From contig NZ_LWBS01000011.1 in the NCBI RefSeq assembly GCF_001652265.1, forward strand, positions 62,001 through 126,000: a stretch of DNA of 64,000 bases, read 5' to 3'. The stretch's first letter is position 1. Each line of letters starts with the position of its first letter. Positions 17,355 to 26,547 of the stretch are shown piece after piece. A program made the translations under genes and the position numbers. A model generated the notes under the pieces. That model ran no database searches, was not told the DNA's origin, and was given only the letters and a program-made list of their open reading frames with translations. The DNA comes from Rhizobium leguminosarum. GTDB lineage: Bacteria > Pseudomonadota > Alphaproteobacteria > Rhizobiales > Rhizobiaceae.

Positions 17355-18911
17355 ATGGCACTGTCCGCCAATCTTTTCCTGCGCCAGACCCAGTCCCTGG
17401 TGATGACACCGCAACTGATGCAATCCATCCAGTTGCTGCAGATGACGCATTTTGAACTCACCCAGTTCATCGCCCAGGAAGTCGAGAAGAACCCGCTGCT
17501 CGAATTTCCGTCGAATGACGGCGAGGGGGGCGAACGCGGCGAATCCGAAGATGGCGAGTATGCTCATCAGCCGGAGGATGCCGGGTCGGATGACGGTTAC
17601 GACAACCGGACCGAGGCGCTTTCCAGCGACTGGTATGACAATGGCGGCAGCGCCAGCACGAGCCGGCTGAACGACGAGCTCGACGCCAATTACACCAATG
17701 TCTTTCCTGATGACGGTGCCCCGCAGCGCCTCGATGCGCCGGAGCTCGTCAGCCAGTGGAAATCGATGCCGGGCAGCGGCGAGGGCGCCGATTACGATCT
17801 CGATGATTTCGTCGCCGGCCAGGTGTCGCTGCGTGATCATCTCGCCCAGCAGATCCCCTTCGTCCTGCCTGACATGGCCGACCGGCTGATCGCGCAGAAT
17901 TTCGTCGACCAGCTCGACGACTGCGGTTATCTGCAGGCCGATATCGTCGAGGCGGGCGAGAGGCTGGGCACGAGCCTTGCACAGGCCGAGCGCGTGCTCG
18001 CCACCCTCCAGAGCCTCGATCCGCCGGGTGTTTTCGCCCGCAGCCTCGCCGAATGCCTGGCGATCCAGCTCAGGCAGAAGGACCGATATGACCCCGCCAT
18101 GCAGGCTCTGGTCGAAAACCTCGAACACCTGGCGCGGCGTGATTTCGCCACGTTGAAGCGGCTCTGCGGCGTCGACGAGGAAGATCTTCTCGACATGCTC
18201 GGCGAGATCCGCCAGCTCAATCCGAAGCCCGGCAGCGGTTTCGAGGCAGGTGTTTCCGAAGCGATCATGCCGGATGTGGTCGTCAGAGCCTCTTCGGACG
18301 GCGGCTGGCTGGTCGAGCTCAATCCGGATACGCTGCCGCGCGTGCTGGTCAACCAGTCCTATTTTTCCCGCGTGACAAAGAACGGCGAGGATCACGCCTT
18401 CCTCTCCGATTGCCTGCAGAGCGCCAACTGGCTGACGCGCAGCCTCGACCAGCGGGCAAAAACCATCATGAAGGTGGCAAGTGAAATCGTCCGCCAGCAG
18501 GACGCCTTCCTGCTGCATGGCGTCGACTACCTGCGCCCGCTGAACCTGAAAACGGTCGCCGAGGCGATCAAGATGCATGAATCCACCGTCAGCCGCGTCA
18601 CATCGAACAAATATATGCTGACGCCGCGCGGCCTCTTCGAACTCAAATATTTCTTCACCGTCTCGATCAGCGCCGTTGCGGGCGGCGACAGCCATTCGGC
18701 CGAGGCCGTGCGTCACAAGATCCGTGCGCTGATCCTTCAGGAGAGCCCGGAGGCGGTGCTTTCGGATGACGATATCGTCGACATGCTGAAGAAGGGCGGC
18801 GTCGATCTCGCCCGCCGCACCGTTGCGAAATACCGGGAGGCGATGAACATTGCCTCTTCGGTCCAGCGCCGCCGCGAGAAGCGGGCGCTCGCCAAGGTCG
18901 CGGGCTTCTGA
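17355..18911 (+). CDS. rpoN: RNA polymerase sigma-54 factor
   Basis: Alternative sigma factor for nitrogen-regulated promoters (GG-N10-GC type); in rhizobia it is needed for nif, dctA and nitrogen-assimilation genes. 518 residues. The N-terminal activator-contact region has QSLVMTPQLMQSIQLLQM and is followed by an acidic region II (about 50-110, GEGGERGESEDGEYAH). The core-binding domain spans about 120-340. The helix-turn-helix contains ESTVSRVTSNKYM and the RpoN box ARRTVAKYRE is near 486. Full length and intact. rpoN is preceded by lptB; hpf and ptsN are displaced by an EamA gene. Confidence 0.97.
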   Translation: MALSANLFLRQTQSLVMTPQLMQSIQLLQMTHFELTQFIAQEVEKNPLLEFPSNDGEGGERGESEDGEYAHQPEDAGSDDGYDNRTEALSSDWYDNGGSASTSRLNDELDANYTNVFPDDGAPQRLDAPELVSQWKSMPGSGEGADYDLDDFVAGQVSLRDHLAQQIPFVLPDMADRLIAQNFVDQLDDCGYLQADIVEAGERLGTSLAQAERVLATLQSLDPPGVFARSLAECLAIQLRQKDRYDPAMQALVENLEHLARRDFATLKRLCGVDEEDLLDMLGEIRQLNPKPGSGFEAGVSEAIMPDVVVRASSDGGWLVELNPDTLPRVLVNQSYFSRVTKNGEDHAFLSDCLQSANWLTRSLDQRAKTIMKVASEIVRQQDAFLLHGVDYLRPLNLKTVAEAIKMHESTVSRVTSNKYMLTPRGLFELKYFFTVSISAVAGGDSHSAEAVRHKIRALILQESPEAVLSDDDIVDMLKKGGVDLARRTVAKYREAMNIASSVQRRREKRALAKVAGF

Positions 18912-18970
18912 CGCAGCAATGCTTCGACCTCGATCGAAGCATTCGGCCTGAAAATCCCGTTATTCCTCTC

Positions 18971-19022
18971 CAGTGCCCTGCGCCTTTTCAGGCGCGCAAC
19001 GGCGCCGCAACCCTTTGAATTG
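18971..19022. repeat. Dispersed palindromic repeat, copy 3 (diverged)
   Basis: CAGTGCC, then hairpin TGCGCCTtttcAGGCGCG, then ACGGCGCCG and a CCTTTGAATTG tail, which match the family layout with substitutions. It fills the rpoN-EamA gap and touches the start region of the inserted transporter gene. Confidence 0.55.
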
Positions 19023-19040
19023 TCTTCAACAAAGATCGAA

Positions 19041-19964
19041 ATGCCGACGATGACGCCGCAAAATCCGAACCTTGCCAGGGAGCTTTTCCTGCTGCTGGTG
19101 CTGGCGACCCTCTGGGGTTCCTCCTACAGCTTTATCAAGATCGGCGTCGAGACCATCCCGCCGATAACGTTGATCGCCGCCCGCACGCTGATTGCCGGCG
19201 GTATTCTGCTTGCCGTGCTGCGCCGCCGGCGTGTCCGCCTGCCGCGCGATGGTGCGACCTGGCGCCGGTTTTTCGTTCAGGCCTGTCTGAACAGCGTCGT
19301 CCCCTTCACGCTGATCGCCTGGGCAGAACAGTCCGTCGATGCCGGACTGGCGGTGATCCTGAATTCGGCAACGCCGATCTTCACCTTCCTGCTCACCGTG
19401 TTGATGACCCGCCATGAGCAGGTGACGCTGCGAAGGCTTTTCGGCGTCATGGCCGGGCTTGTCGGCATCTGCCTTGTCATCGGCGTTGAAGCGCTCGGCG
19501 GTCTCGGCGAAAGCCTGATGGCGCAGCTGGCCATCATCCTGGCGACCATCTGCTATGCAGGTGCCGCGATTTTCAGCAAGAACTTCAAGGGACTCGATCC
19601 CGCAGTGCCGGCGGCCGGCTCGTTGATTTCAGGCGCGGTCATTCTCCTGCCTATGAGCCTCGTCGTCGATCAGCCATGGGAACTCAATCCGTCGGCGGCA
19701 TCGATGCTGGCGCTGCTTGGCCTCTCCGCCTTTTCGACGGCCCTTGCCTTTACGATCTATTTCCGTCTCGTCCAGACGCTGGGTTCGGTCGGAACCACCT
19801 CGCAAGCCTATCTCAGAGTGCCGATCGGTGTTGCGATCGGCATCGTCTTTCTCGGCGAAAGGCTGAGCCAGACGGCCTGGATCGGACTCGTCTGCGTCAT
19901 ATCAGGTGTCGCAGCCATGACGATCACCGCGAGGACGAGCGCAACGCAAGCGCGAGGCGCCTAA
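19041..19964 (+). CDS. EamA/DMT-superfamily transporter
   Basis: 307-residue inner-membrane protein with about ten helices arranged as two EamA repeats, each about 130-140 residues. The first repeat opens ATLWGSSYSFIKIGVE and the second begins after VEALGGLGESLMAQ. Families of this type export amino acids, nucleotides or other small metabolites; the substrate is unknown. Start: the ATG at 19041 is preferred over a TTG at 19020 that lies inside the palindromic repeat. The gene lies between rpoN and hpf, which are direct neighbours in most relatives, so it looks like an insertion. Its codon use is like its neighbours. Confidence 0.85.
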   Translation: MPTMTPQNPNLARELFLLLVLATLWGSSYSFIKIGVETIPPITLIAARTLIAGGILLAVLRRRRVRLPRDGATWRRFFVQACLNSVVPFTLIAWAEQSVDAGLAVILNSATPIFTFLLTVLMTRHEQVTLRRLFGVMAGLVGICLVIGVEALGGLGESLMAQLAIILATICYAGAAIFSKNFKGLDPAVPAAGSLISGAVILLPMSLVVDQPWELNPSAASMLALLGLSAFSTALAFTIYFRLVQTLGSVGTTSQAYLRVPIGVAIGIVFLGERLSQTAWIGLVCVISGVAAMTITARTSATQARGA

Positions 19965-20056
19965 AGTTGATGGGGTGGCAATCGGCGGCATAACTTGCCC
20001 AGCAAGCTATCGACGACACGTTACCCGGGCGACGCCGATGGCGATTCTCCGCCCTA

Positions 20057-20085
20057 TTGACTTTTCGGTAACCTCTGGCTAGAAG
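20057..20085 (+). promoter_or_regulatory. Candidate housekeeping promoter of hpf
   Basis: TTGACT at 20057-20062, a 17-bp spacer, then TAGAAG at 20080-20085. The -35 matches the alphaproteobacterial consensus well and the -10 moderately. It would give a long leader of about 165 nt before the hpf ATG, and it lies in the 292-bp gap after the EamA gene (19965-20256), which holds nothing else recognisable. Confidence 0.4.
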
Positions 20086-20256
20086 CCCGCCGCAATCGAT
20101 GCCGCGAACGGCGTCTGGAGTTATCCCCAGCATCAGAAGGGTACCAAGGACCCGCAGGCCTAAGCCGATCTTGCTTGAGATTGTGCGAAGTGCTTGGATG
20201 AACCTGAGGCTTGGCGTAAACTGATACCCGCAAACGACCATAAGAAGGGAAACTCC

Positions 20257-20832
20257 ATGAGTGTGCGTGTATCCGGGAAACATATGGAAATTGGTGAATC
20301 CTTCCGTCAAAAGATCGAGGACCAAATTGCTATGGCCATCACGAAATACTTCGACGGGGGATATTCCGGCCAAGTGACCGTGGAAAAGGCGAGTTCTCGT
20401 TACTCGGCGGACTGCAAGCTTCATCTCGACAGCGGGGTGGTACTGCATGCGGCCGGCGAGGCGACTGACCCGCAGTTGGCTTTCGACGCCGCCTCGCAGC
20501 GGATCGAAAAACGGCTGCGGCGTTACAAGCGCAAGCTGAAGGACCATCACGCCGGAAACCATCTGAATGGTTTTGCAGAGGTCTCCTACACGGTTATGGA
20601 TTCTGTTCCTGATCACGACGATGAAATCGCCGACGATTTCGCTCCGGCGATCGTCGCTGAAAGTACGAAGCAGCTGAAGACCATGTCGGTCGCCACCGCC
20701 GTGATGGCGCTTGACATGACCGACGAGCCGCTTCTCATGTTTCGCAGCCCCGGCAAGGAACATCTGAATATCGTTTACCGTCGGCACGACGGAAATATTG
20801 GCTGGATCGATTCAGCCAGTATCAAAGGCTGA
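20257..20832 (+). CDS. hpf: Ribosome hibernation-promoting factor, long form
   Basis: Binds the 30S decoding centre and drives formation of inactive 100S ribosomes in stationary phase. 191 residues: N-terminal S30AE domain (about 1-110, SVRVSGKHMEIGESFRQKIED through RIEKRLRRYKRKLKDHH) and the C-terminal dimerisation domain of long HPFs (about 130-190, ending HLNIVYRRHDGNIGWID). The ATG at 20257 has AGAAGGGA 9 bp upstream. ptsN follows after a hairpin. Alphaproteobacteria use only the long form, which this is. Confidence 0.93.
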   Translation: MSVRVSGKHMEIGESFRQKIEDQIAMAITKYFDGGYSGQVTVEKASSRYSADCKLHLDSGVVLHAAGEATDPQLAFDAASQRIEKRLRRYKRKLKDHHAGNHLNGFAEVSYTVMDSVPDHDDEIADDFAPAIVAESTKQLKTMSVATAVMALDMTDEPLLMFRSPGKEHLNIVYRRHDGNIGWIDSASIKG

Positions 20833-20844
20833 GATCAGCGTGGT

Positions 20845-20867
20845 GAGCGGCGGTGTTGCCGCCGCTC
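20845..20867 (+). terminator. Hairpin between hpf and ptsN
   Basis: Perfect 9-bp stem GAGCGGCGG / CCGCCGCTC with a 5-nt loop, 13 bp after hpf. The following CTTGCATTT is only weakly T-rich. It probably attenuates or stabilises rather than ends transcription, since ptsN begins 36 bp later. Confidence 0.5.
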
Positions 20868-20902
20868 CTTGCATTTGATCCCGGCGACAGAAGGAAAAAG
20901 AA

Positions 20903-21367
20903 ATGGCATTGGCAGATTTGCTCCATCAGGATGCGATCATTCCCGCCCTCAGAGTAAATTCCAAGAAACAGTTGCTTCAGGAATTGGCTGCAAGAGCCGC
21001 CAGGATCACCGGGCTTTCCGAACGGGAGATCTTCGACGTTATCCTGCAGCGCGAACGCCTGGGCTCGACCGGCGTCGGCAACGGCATCGCCATTCCCCAC
21101 GGCAAGCTGGGAAACATCCATTCGATCGTCGGTATCTTCGCCCGGCTGGAGCAGCCGGTCGATTTCGAGGCGCTGGATGACCAACCGGTCGATCTCGTGT
21201 TCCTGCTGCTTGCGCCGGAGGGCGCGGGCGCCGATCATCTCAAGGCTCTGTCGCGTATCGCCCGCGTGCTGCGCGATCATGATCTGGTCGCCAAGCTGCG
21301 CGCCACCGATTCCTCCCAGGCGATCTATGCCTTCCTCAACGAAGAGCAGACGTCGAACGCTGCCTGA
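20903..21367 (+). CDS. ptsN: Nitrogen PTS enzyme IIA (EIIA-Ntr)
   Basis: 154-residue EIIA-Ntr, terminal phosphoacceptor of the PTS-Ntr chain (PtsP-NPr-PtsN). It regulates potassium transport, and in rhizobia ABC transporters, by its phosphorylation state. The active His is about residue 66 in GIAIPHGKLGNI. The PTS EIIA type-2 fold is complete (LGSTGVGNGIAIPHG; PVDLVFLLLAPEGAGADHL; LRATDSSQAIYAFLNEE). ptsP and the NPr gene are not in the window. It ends at a terminator shared with the convergent chemoreceptor. Confidence 0.95.
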   Translation: MALADLLHQDAIIPALRVNSKKQLLQELAARAARITGLSEREIFDVILQRERLGSTGVGNGIAIPHGKLGNIHSIVGIFARLEQPVDFEALDDQPVDLVFLLLAPEGAGADHLKALSRIARVLRDHDLVAKLRATDSSQAIYAFLNEEQTSNAA

Positions 21368-21406
21368 CGCGCGTCGCGCGATAACGCATCTATTCTCGAA
21401 TGCAAA

Positions 21407-21430
21407 AGGCGCCTGATCTCTCAGGCGCCT
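21407..21430. terminator. Bidirectional intrinsic terminator between ptsN and chemoreceptor
   Basis: Perfect 10-bp stem AGGCGCCTGA / TCAGGCGCCT with a 4-nt loop. It is flanked by AAAA on the left and TTTTT on the right, so it can end both the rightward ptsN and the leftward chemoreceptor transcript. Confidence 0.9.
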
Positions 21431-21455
21431 TTTTACATTATGAGGGGTTGAACGA

Positions 21456-23789
21456 TCAGAACTCTTCCCAGCTGTCTTGCGCCACCGCCGCGGACCCGCG
21501 CGACGGGACAACGGAGCGACGGACCGCCGGGGCGCGAGGCGAAGGGGCCGCGGCTGCCGGCGCCCGCATCTTTTGCGCGACCGAGGCAAGCGCTGCGGCG
21601 TTCCCCGAACCCGAGACATTGAAGCGGGTGGCGAGCGCCTTCAGCGTCTGTGCCTCGTCGTTGAGTGCGACGCTGGCGGCGGTCGCTTCCTCCACCATCG
21701 CCGCATTCTGCTGCGTTACCTGGTCCATCTGGTTCATGGCCTGGTTGATTTCCTTCAAGCCGACAGCCTGTTCGCTGGCCGATGCCGAGATCTGCCGGAT
21801 GAGGTCGTTGATGCCCATCACCTGTTCGGCGATCTTGTGCAGGCTGCCGCCGGCGCGCCCGACGAGATCGACGCCTTCCTTGACCTGGACGGCCGAGCTG
21901 TTGATCAGCGTCTTGATTTCCTTGGCGGCATTGGCCGAACGCTGCGCGAGTTCACGTACCTCCTGGGCGACGACGGCAAAACCCTTGCCGGCTTCCCCGG
22001 CACGCGCCGCCTCGACACCCGCATTCAGGGCGAGCAGGTTGGTCTGGAAGGCGATCTCGTCGATGACGCCGATGATCCGCGAAACCTCCGTCGAAGATTG
22101 TTCGATCCCTTGCATCGAGGCAATCGCCTTCTGCACCACTTCGCCGGACTTTTCCGCATCCTGGCAGGCGAGGTTGACGTTGTCGGCCGCCGTGCGCGCA
22201 TTCTCGGCGCTGGAATCGACCTGCGCGGTAAGCTCGTTGAGCGCCGCCGCCGTCTCTTCCAGGCTTGCGGCCTGCTGCTCGGTGCGCTTGGCGAGGTCGG
22301 AAGCGCTGTTGCTGATTTCGCCGGTGCCGGAGCCGATGTTGGCGACGCTGAGGTTCATCGTGTTGATCGTCTCTTCGAGGCTCGCAAGGGCGGCGTTGAA
22401 ATCCTGTTTCAGCTTGCCGTATTCGCCGGGAAATTCGTCGGTGATGCGATGACTGAGATTGCCCTGCGACAGCGCGGAAAGGCCGGCGCCAACGATCGAG
22501 ACGATATGGCGCTGCAGCGACACCGATTCCTGGCGTTCCGATTCCGAGCGGCTGCGCTCGGTCTCGGCGGCCTGCCGCTGGTCGGCGGCCTCGTCTTCGA
22601 GGCGGCGGCTGTCGGCGAGCGTGAAGCGGAAGCCTTCCAGCGCCTTGGCGACCGAACCGACTTCGTCGCTGCGGTCCTGGGCGGCGATTGGTTCGCCATA
22701 TTGACCGTCGCTCAGTGCCTTGACGCTGGCGACGAGCCCGCCGAGCGGCCGCTGCACGAAAGAGCGGACCGCGAAATAGAGCGCCAGCATGACAGCGCCA
22801 AGCACGATCAGCCCGTTGATGATCATCATATAGGTCTGGTCGCGCACCGGCGCGTTGATCGCCATGTGCGGCACGTCGACGAGCACGACCCAGGTGGCGT
22901 TGACACCGGGGACCGCGAACGGATAGACGACGCGATCGAAGGGATCGAGGCCGTCATAGGTGAGGTTCCTGACGAGGCCGGGCTGCTTGCTCGACAGCGC
23001 CGACTTGACGATGTCGGTACCTTCGCCGTCATATTCCTTGGTCATCAGGTCGGGGATCGGCGCGACGATCCAGTTGCCGGCCTGCGACAGCAGCGTGACG
23101 CGGCCCGAACCGAAAGGATGCAGCGCCTGCAGCTTGTCGGTCAGCGACTTCAGCGAAATATCGACGCCGCCGACGCCGATCATCTTGCCGCCAGACATGA
23201 CCGGATAGGCAATCGAGGTCAGCAGCGTCGGCACATCCGTTCCCTCGGCCATATAGGGCGTGGTGATCGCGCCCTTGCCGCTGTCGGCGGCAAGCTTCCA
23301 CCATGCGGCGGTATAGTCATTGTCGAAGGTCGAATATTGGATGCCGCCGTCCTTGGTCTTCGACCAGTAGGGCGTGAAGGCGCCGTTCTTGTTGGTGCCT
23401 TCGTCATTGTTGTTGGCGATCTCGGTGGTCTTGCCGTCAAGCGCGCCGAGTTGTTCGCAGAACCAGCTGCCGAAGGCGAAGGCGTTCTGCTCGAGATTGG
23501 CCTTCAGAACGTTGATCATGCCCTTGCGGTCGAGCGATTTGCCTTCATGGCCACGGCCGATGACGCCCGACATGGTGCGAGCGGCGCTGGCGAGTTCGCC
23601 GACATTGGCGGCGATTTCGTTGGCGATCGATTTCGCCTCGAGGTTGGCCTGATCCATCGTCAGCGTCTGGACGCGATCCCGGGTCTGGCCGATGAGGAAA
23701 AAGTTCGAAACGATGAGAACAAGCGCGATAGCGATGCCGGTGATGACGATAAGTTTCGCGGCAAGCGATTTCATGCGAAAAATGAACAT
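21456..23789 (-). CDS. Methyl-accepting chemotaxis protein with dCache-type sensor and WEEF tail
   Basis: Transmembrane chemoreceptor. The start is taken as the ATG at 23789 (MFIFRMKSLAAKLIVITG), not the upstream frame extension; 777 residues. Membrane helix one spans about 11-32. A periplasmic sensor of about 270 residues has the dCache layout, with YWSKTKDGGIQYSTFDNDY and GVGGVDISLKSL near its centre and end. Helix two is about 320-340, followed by HAMP domains and the signalling hairpin [20 protein letters not shown]. The last residues, DSWEEF, match the C-terminal pentapeptide that tethers CheR and CheB. The ligand is unknown; dCache receptors often bind amino acids or carboxylates. Confidence 0.93.
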   Translation of the reverse strand: MFIFRMKSLAAKLIVITGIAIALVLIVSNFFLIGQTRDRVQTLTMDQANLEAKSIANEIAANVGELASAARTMSGVIGRGHEGKSLDRKGMINVLKANLEQNAFAFGSWFCEQLGALDGKTTEIANNNDEGTNKNGAFTPYWSKTKDGGIQYSTFDNDYTAAWWKLAADSGKGAITTPYMAEGTDVPTLLTSIAYPVMSGGKMIGVGGVDISLKSLTDKLQALHPFGSGRVTLLSQAGNWIVAPIPDLMTKEYDGEGTDIVKSALSSKQPGLVRNLTYDGLDPFDRVVYPFAVPGVNATWVVLVDVPHMAINAPVRDQTYMMIINGLIVLGAVMLALYFAVRSFVQRPLGGLVASVKALSDGQYGEPIAAQDRSDEVGSVAKALEGFRFTLADSRRLEDEAADQRQAAETERSRSESERQESVSLQRHIVSIVGAGLSALSQGNLSHRITDEFPGEYGKLKQDFNAALASLEETINTMNLSVANIGSGTGEISNSASDLAKRTEQQAASLEETAAALNELTAQVDSSAENARTAADNVNLACQDAEKSGEVVQKAIASMQGIEQSSTEVSRIIGVIDEIAFQTNLLALNAGVEAARAGEAGKGFAVVAQEVRELAQRSANAAKEIKTLINSSAVQVKEGVDLVGRAGGSLHKIAEQVMGINDLIRQISASASEQAVGLKEINQAMNQMDQVTQQNAAMVEEATAASVALNDEAQTLKALATRFNVSGSGNAAALASVAQKMRAPAAAAPSPRAPAVRRSVVPSRGSAAVAQDSWEEF

Positions 23790-23869
23790 GGGGTCCTCGG
23801 GCAAGGATGCGCCGAACGGGCATTCTCCGGCGCAGGAGCAAAGGCTTCGCCCCGTCATGGAGCAGCCGC

Positions 23870-23974
23870 CTACAGCGCCGTGCGTCTTTTCGAGACGCGC
23901 AAAGGACGCTGTAGCACTTTGAATGGCTGCATAATTTTACCCTTAAATCGATTCCGATTTAAGGAATTATGCAG
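23870..23974. repeat. Dispersed palindromic repeat, copy 4 (full-length, two hairpins)
   Basis: Best-preserved copy. Hairpin one: CTACAGCG with inner GCGTCTtttcgAGACGC and closing CGCTGTAG (23870-23914). Linker CACTTTGAATGG. Hairpin two: CTGCATAATT, inner CCTTAAATCG / CGATTTAAGG, closing TTATGCAG (23927-23974). It lies in the 23790-24136 gap upstream of the chemoreceptor; the remaining 160 bp to the ribokinase stop hold no feature I can identify. Confidence 0.85.
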
Positions 23975-24136
23975 TCGACAGCCGGATTCCAGAAGGTGGA
24001 AGGAACCGGCGACCACGGGCAACATCGCCGGAGATCTCTTAAATTTGAATGAAACTCGATCGATCGAGACAAGGAAAATCGCCGGAACGCCCTGAATTAC
24101 AGGGAGTTTTGCCGGCGGTTTCGCAAAGAGACGCCC

Positions 24137-25036
24137 CTATATCCTGTCTGCGACTTCCTCGCTCAAGGGGATCGAAGGTTGCGCCCCTGCCTTGAGGCAT
24201 GCGAGCGAACCGGCAACCGCCGCACGACGCAGCGCCGAGACAAAATCGAGGCCGTCGTCGAGGCTCGCGGCGAAATAGCCGCAGAATGTGTCTCCTGCGC
24301 CGACCGTATCGACAGGTTCGATCTTGAGACCCTGCGCTCGTGAAATCGCCCCGTCACGGATGGCGATGACCCCGTCGGCGCCGAGCGTCACGATCAGCGT
24401 CTGGCCCGTCTCCGCATGCAGGCGCGCAAGGGCTGCCTCGCGCGCTTGGGCGTCCATGCCCTCCTGTCCGGCGAGCCGCTCGAACTCGGTCTCGTTGGCG
24501 ATGACGATATCGGCAAGCCGGCCGAGACGCGGCGCATCGGGGATCAGCGGCGCGAGGTTGAGAATGCTGGTGACGCCCTTGGCGCGGGCTGCCGCCAGCG
24601 CGCGTTCGACGGCAGCAGCCGGTACTTCGAGCTGCAGCATCAGGATATCGCCTTCGTTCATGCGGCCGATCGCCGTCTCGGCATCGGCAGGCGTGACGAG
24701 GCCGTTGGCGCCGGGAACGACGGCAATCATGTTTTCACCATCGCCGCCGACAAGGATCAGCGCCGTACCTGTCGGACCGTCGACATGGTTGATGAGGGAA
24801 AGGTCGGTGCCTGCATCATCGAGCAGGGCCAGCGCCTCCGCTGCGAAGGCATCCTTGCCGACGGCGCCGGCCATATGCACGTAGCGGCCGGCGCGGCGCG
24901 CTGCCAGCGCCTGGTTGGCGCCCTTACCGCCGGCTGCCGTCGCAAAGCCGTTGCCGGCCACCGTCTCGCCGGGCTTCGGCAGGCGCTCGGTCGTGGCAAT
25001 GAGATCCATGTTGATGGACCCGAAAACTGTGATCAT
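24137..25036 (-). CDS. rbsK: Ribokinase (PfkB-family sugar kinase)
   Basis: ATP-dependent phosphorylation of D-ribose to ribose 5-phosphate. 299 residues from the ATG at 25036 (MITVFGSINMDLIATTERLP); the 13 extra upstream codons are not conserved. PfkB signature one is visible as GNGFATAAGGKGANQALAARRAG. Signature two is DTVGAGDTFCGYFAASL, with the catalytic Asp in GAGD. NMDLIA and GGKGANQA are typical of RbsK rather than fructokinase. No ribose transporter is adjacent, so the gene is isolated here. It is tandem to rmuC, 80 bp apart. Confidence 0.88.
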   Translation of the reverse strand: MITVFGSINMDLIATTERLPKPGETVAGNGFATAAGGKGANQALAARRAGRYVHMAGAVGKDAFAAEALALLDDAGTDLSLINHVDGPTGTALILVGGDGENMIAVVPGANGLVTPADAETAIGRMNEGDILMLQLEVPAAAVERALAAARAKGVTSILNLAPLIPDAPRLGRLADIVIANETEFERLAGQEGMDAQAREAALARLHAETGQTLIVTLGADGVIAIRDGAISRAQGLKIEPVDTVGAGDTFCGYFAASLDDGLDFVSALRRAAVAGSLACLKAGAQPSIPLSEEVADRI

Positions 25037-25116
25037 GAATATGTCCCGTCTTCTGGAGCATGCGGACGACATCATGCTCCTACTGTTTCATGCGGCCGAG
25101 ACACTGCCCGAAGCGA

Positions 25117-26343
25117 TCACTCCTCGTCAACCACCCGGAGCTTCAGAAGACCGGTGCGGCTTTCTACCGATTTGGCCGCGGCCTCGCCGTCGCGGGCGGA
25201 GCTTGCATCGCCGCCGCCCGCCTCGAATTCCAGCGCTTCGATCTTGGCGCCGCGCCTGGTGAGCTTGTCGGCTGACGTGACCACCATGTCGATATCCTTC
25301 TGCGCCATGGCGAAATGGCCCTGCAGTTTGCGCACCCGCTCGTCGAGGCGGCTGAGGTCGTCCATTAGGATCGCCACTTCACCCTGGATCAGATGCGCCT
25401 GCGCCCGCATGCGCTGATCCTTGAGCACGGCCTGGATGACCTGGATCGACAGCATCAGCAGCGACGGCGAGACGATGACGATGCGCGCGCGGTGCGCCTT
25501 CTGCACCACCGGCTCGAAGTGCTCGTGGATCTCGGCGAAGATCGATTCGGACGGCACGAAGAGAAAGGCCGTGTCCTGGGTTTCGCCCTGGATCAGATAT
25601 TTCTCGGAAATATCCCTTATATGGACCTCCATGTCGCGGCGGAACTGCTGGCCGGCGATCTTGCCGGCCTCGGGACTGCCGGCGTCGCGAATCGCGTTCC
25701 AGGCTTCGAGCGGAAATTTCGCGTCGATCACCAGCGGCGGCGCGCCATTCGGCATGCGGATCGTGCAGTCCGGCCGCGAACCGTTGGACAGCGTCTGCTG
25801 GAAGGCGTAGGCGCCCATCGGCAGACCGTCGGCGACGATCGTTTCCATCCTGGACTGGCCGAAGGCGCCGCGCGTCTGCTTGTTGGACAGAATGGCCTGC
25901 AGCCCGACGACATCCTTGGCGAGCGTCTGGATATTGTTCTGCGCGGCATCGATGACCGCCAGCCGCTCCTGCAGCCGTTGCAGATTCTCATGCGTCGATT
26001 TGGTCTGCTCGGTGATCGTCGAGCTGACGCGCTGCGACATGCCGTCGAGGCGTTGGCTGATCGTCTGGTTGAGTTCGCTCTGCCGCGCGCCGAAGACCTC
26101 GGTCATCGCCGCGATGCGGCCCTGCATCTCTGCCTGGATCTTCAAAAGCTCGGCCATCCGCGCTTCGTTTTCCTCAGCACGAAAACTCGCTTCCTCCGCC
26201 TGCTCGCGGCGAAGGCCGGCGCCGCGTAGCAGAAGCACGATCACCAGCAGGGTGAGGGCGGCGAGAACGCCGCCGACAAGCGCCAGCATGGCCGGACTGA
26301 TCGAGGCAAGGGAAAGGGAAAGCGATTCGGAATGGATGGTCAT
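25117..26343 (-). CDS. rmuC: DNA recombination protein RmuC
   Basis: 408 residues. RmuC-family proteins have a restriction-endonuclease-like fold and limit recombination at inverted repeats; the biochemical activity is unsettled. Layout: a membrane helix (about 17-39), a coiled coil (about 45-150, with EEASFRAEENEARMAELLK), then the RmuC domain with GQSRMETIVADGLP, PDCTIRMPNGAPPLVIDAKFPLEAW (nuclease-like core with Asp/Lys) and FLFVPSESIFAEIHEHFE. The C-terminal 40 residues are Ala/Glu-rich. Convergence with a promoter region upstream of the HemAT gene suggests its own transcription. Confidence 0.92.
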   Translation of the reverse strand: MTIHSESLSLSLASISPAMLALVGGVLAALTLLVIVLLLRGAGLRREQAEEASFRAEENEARMAELLKIQAEMQGRIAAMTEVFGARQSELNQTISQRLDGMSQRVSSTITEQTKSTHENLQRLQERLAVIDAAQNNIQTLAKDVVGLQAILSNKQTRGAFGQSRMETIVADGLPMGAYAFQQTLSNGSRPDCTIRMPNGAPPLVIDAKFPLEAWNAIRDAGSPEAGKIAGQQFRRDMEVHIRDISEKYLIQGETQDTAFLFVPSESIFAEIHEHFEPVVQKAHRARIVIVSPSLLMLSIQVIQAVLKDQRMRAQAHLIQGEVAILMDDLSRLDERVRKLQGHFAMAQKDIDMVVTSADKLTRRGAKIEALEFEAGGGDASSARDGEAAAKSVESRTGLLKLRVVDEE

Positions 26344-26547
26344 GCGGCAAGCATAACAGAAGAAACGGCGATATATAGATCAAAACGTGAACGGAATGGA
26401 CGGCCTGCAATATCTTCGGACGCTATCGCTCTTCCTCGCTCGGGGAGAAGAAATCGCCGTCCGATTTAACGATTGCTCAACCATATTGGCCAAAACCTGC
26501 GGCGCAGAAATTCCCTCCCGCGCCGCGCGCCAAGTACAGAGATCTCC

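Noticed and set aside
21477..24095. 872-codon plus-strand frame opposite the chemoreceptor
   Set aside because: Antisense shadow; it also runs through the palindromic repeat and intergenic DNA.
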